Source of the DNA: Williamsia sp. CHRR-6
GTDB lineage: Bacteria > Actinomycetota > Actinomycetes > Mycobacteriales > Mycobacteriaceae
NCBI RefSeq assembly: GCF_018474015.1
Contig: NZ_JAHCSG010000001.1
Span: 806,001-870,000 of the forward strand
Length of the DNA stretch: 64,000 nt
Direction of reading: 5' to 3'
This document shows positions 32,930-42,185 of the stretch, piece after piece; position 1 is the stretch's first letter; every line of letters begins with the position of its first letter. The position numbers were made by a program, and so were the translations under genes. Under the pieces are notes generated by a model that was not told where the DNA came from, ran no database searches, and was given only the letters and a program-made list of their open reading frames with translations.

Positions 32930-34257
32930 TTGATGGTCACCTGCGCTCCCTGCAGGCCCGGCGCCACGATCTGGGCGATCCAGCTGGGCACGTCGCCAGG
33001 GTTCACACCGGCCTCGGCCGCCATAATCGCCTGCAGGGCAACCTTGTTCTGCGGATCGTCGTACACGCTGGGCTGGATGACTCCAGCCGGCTTGCCCGAG
33101 AAATCCGGGATCGGAAGGGTGGGAAGGTTACGCGGACCGGGGTTGCGCGACGGCGGCTGGTAGGAGCCGTCGTTGAGAGATCCACCCGGGTACTGCGGGA
33201 ACGGGCGGCCACTCTGGTAGTGCTGCGGGTAGCAGCGCGGTCCGCGGTCGTCGAGCAGACGCGGTTCGTCCTGGTTGGGCAGGTAACGACCACGCGGGTT
33301 CGAGAAGCTCAGGTTCACGCGCACACCGGGGTTCTTGGTCCCCACACCCACGATGTTGCCCACCTCGGGGACCAGTCCGGCGAAGTTCTTGAACGTGCAC
33401 CCGAAGGCCGGCGAATGCGTGGCCAGCGCAGTGAGCAACGGCTCGGAATCGATGGCCAGGGTCAGCAGGTCGCGTCGGTTGGTGCGTAGGAAATCGGTGG
33501 TCTGGATCGCGGTGGCGGTGACCGTGGAGATCAGTGTCTTCAGATCGCCCTGCTTCTCCACCAAAGTGTTGGTGGTGGTGCGCAGGGTGTCCAACGAGTC
33601 GACGATGTCGGGCAGCGCCTGTGAGTAGGTCTGGGAGAACGTCGCCAACCCACGCAGGGTGCCCTGCAGCTGCGGCATGTTCGCGTTGACCTGGGTGAAG
33701 ATGTTGTTGAGTTCCTCGAAGCTGGCTCCGAGCTTCTCGCCGTTGCCGTCCAGGGCCTTGGCCAGCGCGCCGAGCGTGACGCTGAGGTCCTGCGGCGGGA
33801 TGGCCTTGAGCACCGGTAGCAACTTGTCGAAGAACGTCTGCAGCTCCATCGCGTTGCCGGTGGAGTCGGTGGCGATGGTCGCCCCGTTGCGCAGTGGCTC
33901 GCCGCTGTCCCCCGCGGGCAGCTGCAACGCCACATAGCGCTCACCGAAGAGCGTCTTGGGCAGGATGCGGGCAGTGGTTCCCGCCGACAGCATCTTGGCC
34001 TTGTCCGGGTCGAGACCCAACTTGACCGCAACGGTGCCGTCGGGACGGGTGGTCACCTCACGCACCTGTCCCACCAGCACCCCGCGGACCTTGACGTCGG
34101 CGTTGTTGGGCAACGCGTTGCCTGCCGAGTCGGTGGTCAAGGTGACGTCGGTGAAGGTGGAGAACGTCTGGTTGAACTTCAGGATCGACCCGCCGATGAC
34201 CAGGGCCAGCACCAGGAAGAACACCAGACCCAGCAGACGTCTACGCAGTACGGCCAT
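32926..34257 (-). CDS. mceA: MCE family protein MceA
   Basis: 443 residues. N-terminal membrane anchor (LLGLVFFLVLALVIGGSIL), MCE domain (about 40-115, ALPNNADVKVRGVLVGQVREV) and a long helical part. The C-terminal 90 residues are proline- and glycine-rich with a mce-type end. First Mce subunit, 3 bp after yrbEB. The M. tuberculosis operon to which it corresponds (mce1-4) cannot be settled by eye. Confidence 0.92.
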   Translation of the reverse strand: MAVLRRRLLGLVFFLVLALVIGGSILKFNQTFSTFTDVTLTTDSAGNALPNNADVKVRGVLVGQVREVTTRPDGTVAVKLGLDPDKAKMLSAGTTARILPKTLFGERYVALQLPAGDSGEPLRNGATIATDSTGNAMELQTFFDKLLPVLKAIPPQDLSVTLGALAKALDGNGEKLGASFEELNNIFTQVNANMPQLQGTLRGLATFSQTYSQALPDIVDSLDTLRTTTNTLVEKQGDLKTLISTVTATAIQTTDFLRTNRRDLLTLAIDSEPLLTALATHSPAFGCTFKNFAGLVPEVGNIVGVGTKNPGVRVNLSFSNPRGRYLPNQDEPRLLDDRGPRCYPQHYQSGRPFPQYPGGSLNDGSYQPPSRNPGPRNLPTLPIPDFSGKPAGVIQPSVYDDPQNKVALQAIMAAEAGVNPGDVPSWIAQIVAPGLQGAQVTIK

Positions 34258-34260
34258 GGC

Positions 34261-35121
34261 TCAGCCCGCCACTCGGACAGTCGTGGTGGTGCCCCAGATG
34301 GCCAACCCCAGGAAGAAGTCGAGCACCGCGATGAGCACCAGGACAGCTCGCACAGCGCGTCCCACGGCCACGCCCACACCGGCCGGTCCGCCGCTGGCGT
34401 AGTAGCCGTAGTAGCAGTGCACGAGGATGGCGACGAACGCGAAGACCAGCACCTTGCCGAAGGACCACAACACGTCCGCCGGTGGCAGGAACAGGTTGAA
34501 GTAGTGGTCGTAGGAACCCGTCGACTGCCCGTTGAACGTCGTGTTGATCAATCGGGTGGCCAGGTAGGCCGACAGCAGGCCCAGCACGTAGAGCGGGATG
34601 ACCGCGATGAATCCGGCGACCACGCGGGTGGTCACCAGGAACGGGACCGACGGCACGGCCATGACCTCGAGGGCGTCGATCTCCTCGGAGATACGCATGG
34701 CACCGAGCTGGGCGGTGAAACCGCATCCGACGGTGGCCGACAGGGCCAGACCGGCGACCAGCGGGGCCACCTCACGGGTGTTGACGTAGGCCGACAGGAA
34801 GCCGGTCAGTGCCTGCGACCCGATCTGATCGAGGGCGGCGTAGCTCTGCAGGCCCACCACCACACCGGTGAAGCCGGTGAGCAACACCATCACACCGATG
34901 GTGCCGCCGATGACGGCCAGTCCGCCGGCGCCGAAGGCCACCTCGGCGAGCAGGCGCAGCAGCTCCTTGGGGTAGGCCACGATGGTGCGCGGCGCCCAGG
35001 CGACGGCGCGACCATAGAACGACATCTGCTCGCCGGCGCCGTCGAGCACCTTCAGCGGCGCGTCGACGGTCTTGCGGATGCGGTAGGTGAACAGGTCGGC
35101 CCTGCTCTTGGCGATCGTCAT
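34261..35121 (-). CDS. yrbEB: YrbE/MlaE family permease, second subunit
   Basis: 286 residues, MlaE-type permease with five or six membrane segments. The conserved cytoplasmic motif SEEIDALEVMAVPSVPFL, near residue 140, contacts the Mkl ATPase. With YrbEA it forms the inner-membrane core on which the Mce ring sits. Located 14 bp after yrbEA and 3 bp before mceA. Confidence 0.95.
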   Translation of the reverse strand: MTIAKSRADLFTYRIRKTVDAPLKVLDGAGEQMSFYGRAVAWAPRTIVAYPKELLRLLAEVAFGAGGLAVIGGTIGVMVLLTGFTGVVVGLQSYAALDQIGSQALTGFLSAYVNTREVAPLVAGLALSATVGCGFTAQLGAMRISEEIDALEVMAVPSVPFLVTTRVVAGFIAVIPLYVLGLLSAYLATRLINTTFNGQSTGSYDHYFNLFLPPADVLWSFGKVLVFAFVAILVHCYYGYYASGGPAGVGVAVGRAVRAVLVLIAVLDFFLGLAIWGTTTTVRVAG

Positions 35122-35135
35122 TGCTCAGTCCTCCC

Positions 35136-35942
35136 CTACGAACCCTTGGCCGGGACGATCTGCAGGTACACGGCGGTGATGATCAGGTTCGCGAAGAACA
35201 GCAGCAGGAAGGTGATGACGACACTCTGGTTGACCGCCTCGCCCACGCCCTTGGGTCCACCCTTGGGGGTCAGCCCCTTGTAGGAGGCGATGACACCGGC
35301 CAGGAGACCGAAGATGGCGGCCTTGACGGTGGCGACGTAGAGGTCGGGCAGCTGCGCCAGCGCACTGAACGAAGCCAGATAGGCGCCCGGGGTGCCGTTC
35401 TGCACGACCACGTTGAAGAAGTAGCCGCCGCCGATACCGACCACACAGACCAGTCCGTTGAGCAACGCTGAGACCAAGACCATGGCCAGCACACGCGGGA
35501 CGACCAGGCGTTGCACAGGGTTGATGCCCAGCACCCGCATCGCGTCGATCTCCTCGCGGATGGTGCGCGAGCCCAGGTCGGCGGCCACGGCCGAGCCGGC
35601 CGCGCCTGCGATCAACAATGCGGTGATGACCGGCGCTGCCTGCTGGATGACCACCAGGACGCTGGCCGCGCCGGTGAACGACTCGGCACCGAGCTGCTTG
35701 ATAAGCGAGCCGGTCTGCAGCGACACGATCGCGCCGAAGGGGATGGCGATCAACGCGGTCGGCAGGATGGTGACGCTGGCGATGAACCAGGCCTGCTGCA
35801 CGAACTCGCGGAGCTGGAACGGTCGGACGACACTCTGGCGCGCCACATCGACGAAGAGCTGGACGATGTTGCCCGTCTGCGCGAGAGCAGACGTTCCTGC
35901 CTGTGTCACCCGATCGACGCCACGTGTGGTGGCTCCGCTCAT
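35136..35942 (-). CDS. yrbEA: YrbE/MlaE family permease, first subunit
   Basis: 268 residues. MlaE permease with the coupling motif REEIDAMRVLGINPVQRLV near residue 130 and hydrophobic segments throughout the rest. It lies 30 bp after mkl and starts the membrane part of the mce operon. YrbEA and YrbEB are the obligate pair of Mce importers. Confidence 0.95.
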   Translation of the reverse strand: MSGATTRGVDRVTQAGTSALAQTGNIVQLFVDVARQSVVRPFQLREFVQQAWFIASVTILPTALIAIPFGAIVSLQTGSLIKQLGAESFTGAASVLVVIQQAAPVITALLIAGAAGSAVAADLGSRTIREEIDAMRVLGINPVQRLVVPRVLAMVLVSALLNGLVCVVGIGGGYFFNVVVQNGTPGAYLASFSALAQLPDLYVATVKAAIFGLLAGVIASYKGLTPKGGPKGVGEAVNQSVVITFLLLFFANLIITAVYLQIVPAKGS

Positions 35943-35972
35943 CTGGTGGCCTCCAAGGATTCTCGTGTCATG

Positions 35973-37091
35973 TCAGGCGTCTCCACCCGCGCGATAGGCC
36001 GGGAACTGCTCGGTCTGGGCCTCGGAGCCGCCGAATCCCTGCCCACCGGCGAACTGGGGCGACTTCGCGAGCTCGGCCCCGCGGGCGAGGTTCGCGTTCT
36101 TGATCTCGTCCTCGGCGGCCATGCTCTCGCGGATCGCCTTCTGGGCCCCCTCGGGCAGGGTGTGCAGCAGGTCGTGGACACGCTGACGGTGGCGGATGGC
36201 CGCCCGACGCTCAGGCATGCCGGGGTTGGGCTGCACCTGCGGGATGATCTCGGAGAAGTCGTCCTTGGTTCCGCCACCGGAGACGCCGGCCCGTGCCAGC
36301 TGCGCCTCCTGGGCAGCGGTGGCGTCGTCCTTCTCCTCGGACATACCGATGGGGCCGAAGCGGTCACCGGAGAGGAACTGCTTGACCGCAGGCTCGTCGG
36401 AGGTGAGCAGCACCTCGCGGGGACCGAACATGACCAGCTCCTTGCGGAACAGCATGCCGATGTTGTCGGGGATGGTGCGGGCGATGTTGATGTTGTGGGT
36501 GACGATCAGGATCGTCGCGTCGATCTGCGCGTTGATGTCGATCAACAGCTGCGAGATGTAGGCGGTGCGCACCGGGTCGAGACCCGAGTCGGGCTCGTCG
36601 CACAGGATGATCTGCGGGTCCAGCACCAGGGCTCGGGCCAGGCCCGCGCGCTTACGCATACCGCCGGAGATCTCGCCGGGCAGCTTCTCGCCCGCATCGG
36701 CCAGACCGACGAGGTCCAGCTTCTCCATGACGATCTTGCGGACCTCGGACTCTGACTTCTTCGTGTGCTCGCGCAGCGGGAAGGCGGTGTTGTCGAACAG
36801 GGTCATGGAGCCGAACAAGGCGCCGTCCTGGAACAGCACCCCGAAGAGTTTGCGGATCTCGTAGAGCTCCCGTGACGAGCACTTGGTGATGTCGGTGCCG
36901 TCGACGATGACCGAGCCCTGTTCGGGATGCAGCAGGCCGATGAGGGCCTTGAGGAACACCGATTTGCCGGTACCCGAGGGCCCCAGCAGAGCGCTGACCT
37001 CACCTTCGGGAAGGGTCAGGGTGACGTCGCGCCAGATGTTCTGCGAACCGAAGGACTTGGTGAGCCCTTCGACGCTGACCTCCACACCCAC
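35973..37091 (-). CDS. mkl: Mce importer ATPase Mkl (MceG)
   Basis: 372 residues from GTG 37091, chosen because GAGGAG lies 6 bp upstream and VGVEVSVEGLTKSFGS is the usual ABC start; the longer frame to 37232 crosses the promoter region. Walker A GPSGTGKS (about residue 37), Q-loop FQDGALFGS, signature ISGGMRKRAGLARAL and Walker B ILCDEPDSGLDP are intact. The C-terminal 110 residues are an extension typical of Mkl. In M. tuberculosis one Mkl serves all Mce systems from a site near rplL and rpoB; here it heads its own mce operon at that same site. Confidence 0.95.
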   Translation of the reverse strand: MGVEVSVEGLTKSFGSQNIWRDVTLTLPEGEVSALLGPSGTGKSVFLKALIGLLHPEQGSVIVDGTDITKCSSRELYEIRKLFGVLFQDGALFGSMTLFDNTAFPLREHTKKSESEVRKIVMEKLDLVGLADAGEKLPGEISGGMRKRAGLARALVLDPQIILCDEPDSGLDPVRTAYISQLLIDINAQIDATILIVTHNINIARTIPDNIGMLFRKELVMFGPREVLLTSDEPAVKQFLSGDRFGPIGMSEEKDDATAAQEAQLARAGVSGGGTKDDFSEIIPQVQPNPGMPERRAAIRHRQRVHDLLHTLPEGAQKAIRESMAAEDEIKNANLARGAELAKSPQFAGGQGFGGSEAQTEQFPAYRAGGDA

Positions 37092-37223
37092 GTTTGACTC
37101 CTCATGCTCTGCCGTCTCCGGCCTGTGGTTGGAGTCACTGTAGCCCACAGTCTGCGATCTACGAACTTCAACTCCGCAATTGGGGATCACAAACACAGAA
37201 ATGCCTTCTAGCTGCAGAAACGA

Positions 37224-37253
37224 CAGAACCACCCTGGTCTCAGGGTGGTTCTG
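37224..37253 (-). terminator. Intrinsic terminator after rplL
   Basis: A perfect 13-bp stem CAGAACCACCCTG (37224-37236) with CAGGGTGGTTCTG (37241-37253) closes a GTCT loop, about 80 bp after the rplL stop. No U-tract. It separates rplJL from the mkl-mce operon downstream on the same strand. Confidence 0.9.
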
Positions 37254-37331
37254 CCGTGTCTGTGTTGCCCGAAATCCGGGCTCGACCTTACTGCGCGGTA
37301 AGCACGACGATCCGGGCTCGGCCGCAGGGTG

Positions 37332-37718
37332 TCACTTGATGGAGATCTTGGCGCCGGCCTCTTCGAGCTTGGCCTTGGCAGCCTCGGCAGCGTCCTTGTC
37401 GACCTTCTCCAGGATGGCCTTGGGGGCGCTCTCCACGAGGTCCTTGGCCTCCTTCAGACCCAGACCCGAGACGACCTCACGGACGACCTTGATGACCTGG
37501 ATCTTCTTGTCTCCGGCACCCTCGAGCACGACGTCGAACTCGTCCTGCTCGGTGGCGGCCTCGGCGGCTGCGGCCGGGGCACCGGCGGCGGCGACGGCAA
37601 CCGGAGCAGCCGCGGTGACCTCGAAGACCTCTTCGAACTTCTTCACGAAATCGCTGAGCTCCAGCAGGGTCAGTTCCTTGAACTGATCGATGAGCTCGTC
37701 AGCGCTGAGCTTCGCCAT
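37332..37718 (-). CDS. rplL: 50S ribosomal protein L7/L12
   Basis: 128 residues. The N-terminal dimerisation part ([21 protein letters not shown]), an Ala/Pro-rich hinge ([12 protein letters not shown]) and the C-terminal factor-binding domain ([22 protein letters not shown], then [16 protein letters not shown]) are all present. It forms the GTPase-recruiting stalk on L10. Second gene of rplJL, followed by a terminator. Confidence 0.99.
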   Translation of the reverse strand: MAKLSADELIDQFKELTLLELSDFVKKFEEVFEVTAAAPVAVAAAGAPAAAAEAATEQDEFDVVLEGAGDKKIQVIKVVREVVSGLGLKEAKDLVESAPKAILEKVDKDAAEAAKAKLEEAGAKISIK

Positions 37719-37807
37719 GATGGCGTCCTTCCTGTTGTCCCCCGTGGGGGGTGTTCATCCGCGCCGGCGCGTGCCGGCGAGTGGATCGGGTGGGGTGCGC
37801 GGGTGCG

Positions 37808-38377
37808 CTATTCGGCAGCGTCGGCGGGTGCGTCGGCGGCGTCCGCCGCGGGCGCCTCGCCTGCGGCAGCCTTCTTCTCCTGCAGGGCCGCGGCAAGACG
37901 CGCGACCTGCGATGCGGGCTGGTTGAACAGCCCAGCAGCCTTTGCCAAGTTGCCCTTCATGGCACCGGCGAGCTTGGCCAACAGGACCTCACGGGTCTCG
38001 AGGTCGGCGATCTGCTCGATCTCCGCCACGGACAGCGCGCGACCGTCCATGTACCCGCCCTTGATGACGAGGGCCTTGTTGTCCTTGGCGAACTTCTTGA
38101 TCGCCTTCGCCGCGTTGACCGGCTCGCCCTCGATGAAGGCGATCGCGGTCGGTCCGACGAACAGCTCGTCGAGACCCTGAACGCCCGCATCACTGGCGGC
38201 GCGCTTGACCAGGGTGTTCTTGGCGACGGAGTAGGTTGCGCCCTCGCCGAGGGAACGACGCAGCTCACTGATCTGCTTGACCGACAGGCCACGGTATTCC
38301 GTGATCACTGTGGCCGTGGAGCCCTTGAACTGCTCGGCGATCTCCGCAACTGCGGCGACCTTCTCGGACTTGGCCAT
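37808..38377 (-). CDS. rplJ: 50S ribosomal protein L10
   Basis: 189 residues. [19 protein letters not shown] begins at ATG 38377, preceded by GAGGAGGC. The [14 protein letters not shown] and AKNTLVKRA motifs are those of L10, and the C-terminal helix that carries L12 dimers ends in an Ala/Asp-rich tail. It anchors the L7/L12 stalk and, in known systems, represses its own mRNA by binding the leader. Confidence 0.98.
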   Translation of the reverse strand: MAKSEKVAAVAEIAEQFKGSTATVITEYRGLSVKQISELRRSLGEGATYSVAKNTLVKRAASDAGVQGLDELFVGPTAIAFIEGEPVNAAKAIKKFAKDNKALVIKGGYMDGRALSVAEIEQIADLETREVLLAKLAGAMKGNLAKAAGLFNQPASQVARLAAALQEKKAAAGEAPAADAADAPADAAE

Positions 38378-38640
38378 ACTTCGCCTCCTCTCATGTCGAT
38401 TCCAGTGGTGCACAGACCGTCGGAGCTTTCCCGACCCCACTGAATGACAAACGCCCCGGGCGCAGGGCACCGGGGCGTGGAAGCGGTTGCGGGCGAACAG
38501 GAATCGCGCGCATGCTCATCTCACCTCGTCCACCCTGCGTGGGCCGCCGACATACGTCGGGCCTTCGAACCCCCACCGGGTGGGAGTCGACCAACGGTCT
38601 CTGGTTGAACCGGTAACCAGACCACACGGCCTGATTTCCA
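38378..38640 (-). ncRNA. Candidate L10 leader of rplJ
   Basis: The 537-bp gap 38378-38914 lies upstream of rplJ on the minus strand and of the divergent CocE-type gene. The rplJ-proximal 260 bases are rich in paired arms and include segments such as CGACGTATGTCGGCGG and CACGCAGGGTGGACGAGG that look like the L10-binding leader of actinobacteria. No covariance check was possible. The remainder (38641-38914) holds the two start regions and nothing else I can name. Confidence 0.5.
38446..38478 (-). terminator. Attenuator hairpin in the rplJ leader
   Basis: On the minus strand CGCCCCGG and CCGGGGCG (38470-38477 and 38452-38459) form an 8-bp stem followed by TTTGT, about 70 bases before the rplJ start. 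Its place between leader and gene suggests L10-controlled attenuation. Confidence 0.6.
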
Positions 38641-38914
38641 CTGGCGACGGTACCCGCCGACCCCGCCGGCGACCAAATCCGCCCTGGTCGGACGGCCTGA
38701 GCGTCGTGAGATGCCGTCGTTATGAAACACCCCAGCGGGATTCACTCCGGTCACGAAGTCTCGGGCACGGGCATACAGGCGTCATAGGTTGGGTTACATT
38801 CTGCGATGGCCCGTGACACAACGCACACGTGTGTAACGCATCACGGCCTGACCACGACGAAGTGGCGGGGTACCGATGTGCCCACCCGACAGGAAGACGA
38901 GGAGGTGGGCCACC

Positions 38915-41047
38915 ATGAGCGTCCCAGCAGATCCGCAGGTGGACCGGGGCGACGATCCCCGTTTCGACACCTCCTACGCAGGGTTCCCGCTCCCGGCGCT
39001 CGCCAGCTCCGTCGCTGACGGCGACCCCGCCGAGTACACCGTCGGACCCTTCACCCCCGGCCTGCCCGGCCCACGTCGCCGACCGCGCATCGGAGCACTG
39101 CCCACGCTGCCGCTCGGTGATCCCACCGGCGGTGCCGATGCGTTGGCGTGGCGCCAGCTCGTCGACGGGCCGTCGCGCTACCCGCACGTGGCCATCGATC
39201 GCGACGTCCACATCCGCATGTCCGACGGAATCGTGCTGCGCGCCACGGTGATCCGACCGGCCGGCGTCACCCGCGCGGCCGCGCAGCGCGCCTACCCGGC
39301 CGTGGTCAGCATCAACCCGTACAACCGGGCGATACTCGATGTCATCGATCAGCTCACCCACGCCCACGGCCTCGGCCGACTGGTGCGCGGCGTGGCCGGA
39401 CGGGCCGACCTCTCGGGTACGCCACTGGCCGGGATCACCGATCTCACCCGGATGATCTCCGGTGGCGCACTCGACGTGTTCGGCGTGAACCGCAACCTGG
39501 TGCGCAGCGGATACGTGCAGGTGATCGTCGATGTCCGCGGAACCGGTGCCTCCCATGGCAAATGGCAGATCCTGGGCCCCCGCGAACAGCAGGACTCGGT
39601 GGAGATCTGCCGGTGGGTGACCGAACAGGACTGGTGCGACGGCACTTTCGGCCTGGCCGGCTGGTCGTATTCGGCCATCACCTCCCTGCAGGCCGCCGAC
39701 AAGCGTCCACCCGGACTCAAGGCGGTCTTCGCCATCGAGGGCTGCGAGGACATCGTCCGCGACATCTACATCACCGGCGGTCTACCGTCGGCGTTCATCC
39801 CGCTGTGGATGTCGGTGGTCAACGGCCTCAAATGGATCCCCAACCCGGCCCACGCTGTTCGCGACTTGATGCGCGGCACCACCGCCAAGTGGCTGCTCGA
39901 CCGCATCGCCTCCCCCGCCACCGAGGCCGCCTCCCTGGGCTGGGGTTTCCTCACCGGACACGACCCGCGTATCTACGACGACCCGTATTTCCGTGAGCGT
40001 AACCCGGTCATCTCGCGGATAGACGCGCCCACCTTCCTGTTCGGCGCCTGGCACGACCTGTTCGGTCGCAGCGCCACCTCGATCTACCAGAACCTGCAGA
40101 TGGAACCCGGCCGCAAGCAGCTCATCGTGGCCGACGGCTACCACCTCGACGTCGGCTCGGGCTTTGGCGAAGGCAGCGCCCCGCCGCGGGTCGATGTCCT
40201 CGAGCGCGCGTGGTTCGACAAGTGGCTCAAGGGAATCGACAACGGGGTGGACGCCTACGGCCCGGTCACCATGCAGCAGCAGGGGGGCTCGTGGACGGCG
40301 GGCGAGAGCTTTCCACGCCCAGGCGTCTCGGTGCGCCATCTGCACCTGGGCGCCTCGCGTAGCGGTACCGCCGCCCACTCCACCTTCGACGGGAGTCTGG
40401 GGTCGCAACCGTCCCCGGCTGGGCGCACCAACCACACCGTGTCGCCTGACCTGCGTGGTCTGCGATCGCGCGACATGACCCAGGTGACCGCGGGGCTGAC
40501 GGTGATGTTCGGCCGCGACTTCACCCATGACGCCCGCTATCAGGAGCGGGGCGCCCTGTCGTTCACCACGCCCCCGGCGCTTGCGCGCACCCAGATCAGC
40601 GGTGCGTTGAACCTGCACCTGTTCGTCTCCACCTCCGGCCAGGAGGGCATCTGGGCGGTGACGGTCAACGATGTGGCCCCCGACGGCAGTTCACGGGTGG
40701 TGACCAACGGCGCCCTGACCGTGTCCAACCGCGCCTTCGACCGGGAACGGTCGCAGTACGCCCCCGACGGCACCCTGCTGGTGGCTCATCACTACCTCTC
40801 GCGCAAGCGGAAGTTGCCGGTGCCCAAGGACGTGCCGCTGCCCATCGACGTCGATCTGGTGCCCACCGACGCGGTGATCGAGATCGGCCATCGGCTGCGC
40901 GTGGACATCTACGCGGGCAGCGTGCCCCGCTACCTCACCGTGGTGCCCGACCTGATCCGTGCGCATGGCCGTAAGCAAGAGCTGGTGCTCGACCCCGATC
41001 ACCCCAGCTACCTCACCCTGCAGGCCACCGGCGACCCCGCCTGGTGA
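38915..41047 (+). CDS. CocE/NonD family alpha/beta hydrolase (X-Pro dipeptidyl-peptidase type)
   Basis: 710 residues from ATG 38915, with GGAGG at 38901-38905; a start at 38876 would lack it. A peptidase S15/CocE hydrolase domain starts with HIRMSDGIVLRATVIRP (about residue 97). The catalytic serine lies in GLAGWSYSAIT, where the family has GxSxG; here the pattern is G-W-S-Y-S. A distal Asp (GAWHDLF) and His (DGYHLDV) complete the triad. A C-terminal jelly-roll domain follows (about 480-700). No signal peptide is apparent. The substrate, an ester, amide or X-Pro peptide, is unknown. Confidence 0.88.
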   Translation: MSVPADPQVDRGDDPRFDTSYAGFPLPALASSVADGDPAEYTVGPFTPGLPGPRRRPRIGALPTLPLGDPTGGADALAWRQLVDGPSRYPHVAIDRDVHIRMSDGIVLRATVIRPAGVTRAAAQRAYPAVVSINPYNRAILDVIDQLTHAHGLGRLVRGVAGRADLSGTPLAGITDLTRMISGGALDVFGVNRNLVRSGYVQVIVDVRGTGASHGKWQILGPREQQDSVEICRWVTEQDWCDGTFGLAGWSYSAITSLQAADKRPPGLKAVFAIEGCEDIVRDIYITGGLPSAFIPLWMSVVNGLKWIPNPAHAVRDLMRGTTAKWLLDRIASPATEAASLGWGFLTGHDPRIYDDPYFRERNPVISRIDAPTFLFGAWHDLFGRSATSIYQNLQMEPGRKQLIVADGYHLDVGSGFGEGSAPPRVDVLERAWFDKWLKGIDNGVDAYGPVTMQQQGGSWTAGESFPRPGVSVRHLHLGASRSGTAAHSTFDGSLGSQPSPAGRTNHTVSPDLRGLRSRDMTQVTAGLTVMFGRDFTHDARYQERGALSFTTPPALARTQISGALNLHLFVSTSGQEGIWAVTVNDVAPDGSSRVVTNGALTVSNRAFDRERSQYAPDGTLLVAHHYLSRKRKLPVPKDVPLPIDVDLVPTDAVIEIGHRLRVDIYAGSVPRYLTVVPDLIRAHGRKQELVLDPDHPSYLTLQATGDPAW

Positions 41048-41229
41048 GTGCGGCGGCGGGCGTCGCGGGCGATCTGCCCGTTTCGGCCGATACGCCGGAA
41101 TCTGTTGCTTACCAAGTCTTTACCATCTGGTGAACCCTGAGCACCGCGCGGTGTGCAGACCCTCGGATCGCACTACGTTTCCGGGTGCGCACCCGACCCT
41201 CGGGTGTCGATGATCGGTAAGGAAACCTG

Positions 41230-41826
41230 GTGACGACATCACTCCCCCGCCGTAGCGCCCGGCTCAGCACGTTGCTGTTGGCCTGCGTTCTCACGATGAC
41301 CTTCGGCTTCGGACAGGCTGGTAGCGCTCTGGCCGAACCACAGACCCCCGGTGTGACCGCGCCGGAGGCGCCGATCGTGGTCGTACCCGACGGCGACCCG
41401 CTCAACGCCACCACCACTGCGGACGAGGACGCCCAGATCGCGGAACTGACACCCATCGTGGCCGAGCTCTTCGAGAAGGTGTTGACCCGCAACGCCGATG
41501 GCGCATACGTCTACGACTACGACAAGACCACCGCCACCCTCGGGCGCGAGGTGGCCGACGAGATCGCCGCGCAGACCACCGCATTGACCACGGTGGGTGA
41601 GTCGAAGCTGTCGGGGTACTTCAAGTGCGTGCTCGAGAAGGCCGGCTACGGCGGTCTGGTCGGACTGTTCGCCGGCGCCTACAAGGAGCTGATCGAGAAG
41701 AAACTGTGGTCGGAAGTGGCCAAGGTGATCATCAAGACCGTTGGCAGTTCGGCCGTCAAGGGCGGCGTCGTGGGCCTGGCGGCCGGGCTGTCCGCCGCCG
41801 CCATCTGGTGCAAGTTCTGGGGCTGA
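41230..41826 (+). CDS. Small secreted protein with hydrophobic helical C-terminus
   Basis: 198 residues from GTG 41230, with AAGGAAA just upstream. A Sec signal peptide ends near SALA-EP (about residue 36). A middle part of about 80 residues is acidic and polar. The last 65 residues, from CVLEKAGYGGLVGLFAGAY to the final CKFWG, are Gly/Ala-rich amphipathic helices with a Cys at each end, which could form a disulfide. This layout recalls pore-forming bacteriocins or lytic peptides, but I recognise no family and there is no immunity or export gene beside it. Function unknown. Confidence 0.75.
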   Translation: MTTSLPRRSARLSTLLLACVLTMTFGFGQAGSALAEPQTPGVTAPEAPIVVVPDGDPLNATTTADEDAQIAELTPIVAELFEKVLTRNADGAYVYDYDKTTATLGREVADEIAAQTTALTTVGESKLSGYFKCVLEKAGYGGLVGLFAGAYKELIEKKLWSEVAKVIIKTVGSSAVKGGVVGLAAGLSAAAIWCKFWG

Positions 41827-41849
41827 TCGGCGGTGACCGGCGGCGGCGC

Positions 41850-42182
41850 TCACCCAGCACCGCCGTCGGTCGCAGGTCCACCCGCTCCCGCATCACCCGT
41901 GTCATGCTGGAAAACGATCTGCGACAAAGCCTTTCGATAGGCGCGGAACTCACGTTCACCCTGCTTGGTGAGGAACACCGTCACCGGCGCACCGCGCCCG
42001 CTGCGCACACTGGAGCGCACCAGACCACGTTCGCGCAGCACCTTGAGATGCTTGGACAGTTCCGGTGCGCTCAGGCCGACGGTCTGGGCCACGACTGCGA
42101 AGTCGGACTGGGCGACGGCGAACAGGTACGACATGATCTTGAGTCGTGGCGGCGAGTGCAGCGCGGCATCGAGGTCATCCAC
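41850..42182 (-). CDS. Winged-helix transcriptional regulator
   Basis: 110 residues from GTG 42182, with a winged helix-turn-helix domain covering most of the protein (LHSPPRLKIMSYLF, then AVVAQTVGLSAPELSKHLKVL, wing RSGRGAPVTVFLTKQG). It belongs to the MarR/ArsR-like group of small regulators (HTH_34 type). It follows the membrane-protein gene by 3 bp on the same strand, so the two form an operon and presumably act together. Confidence 0.85.
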   Translation of the reverse strand: MDDLDAALHSPPRLKIMSYLFAVAQSDFAVVAQTVGLSAPELSKHLKVLRERGLVRSSVRSGRGAPVTVFLTKQGEREFRAYRKALSQIVFQHDTGDAGAGGPATDGGAG

Positions 42183-42185
42183 CGC

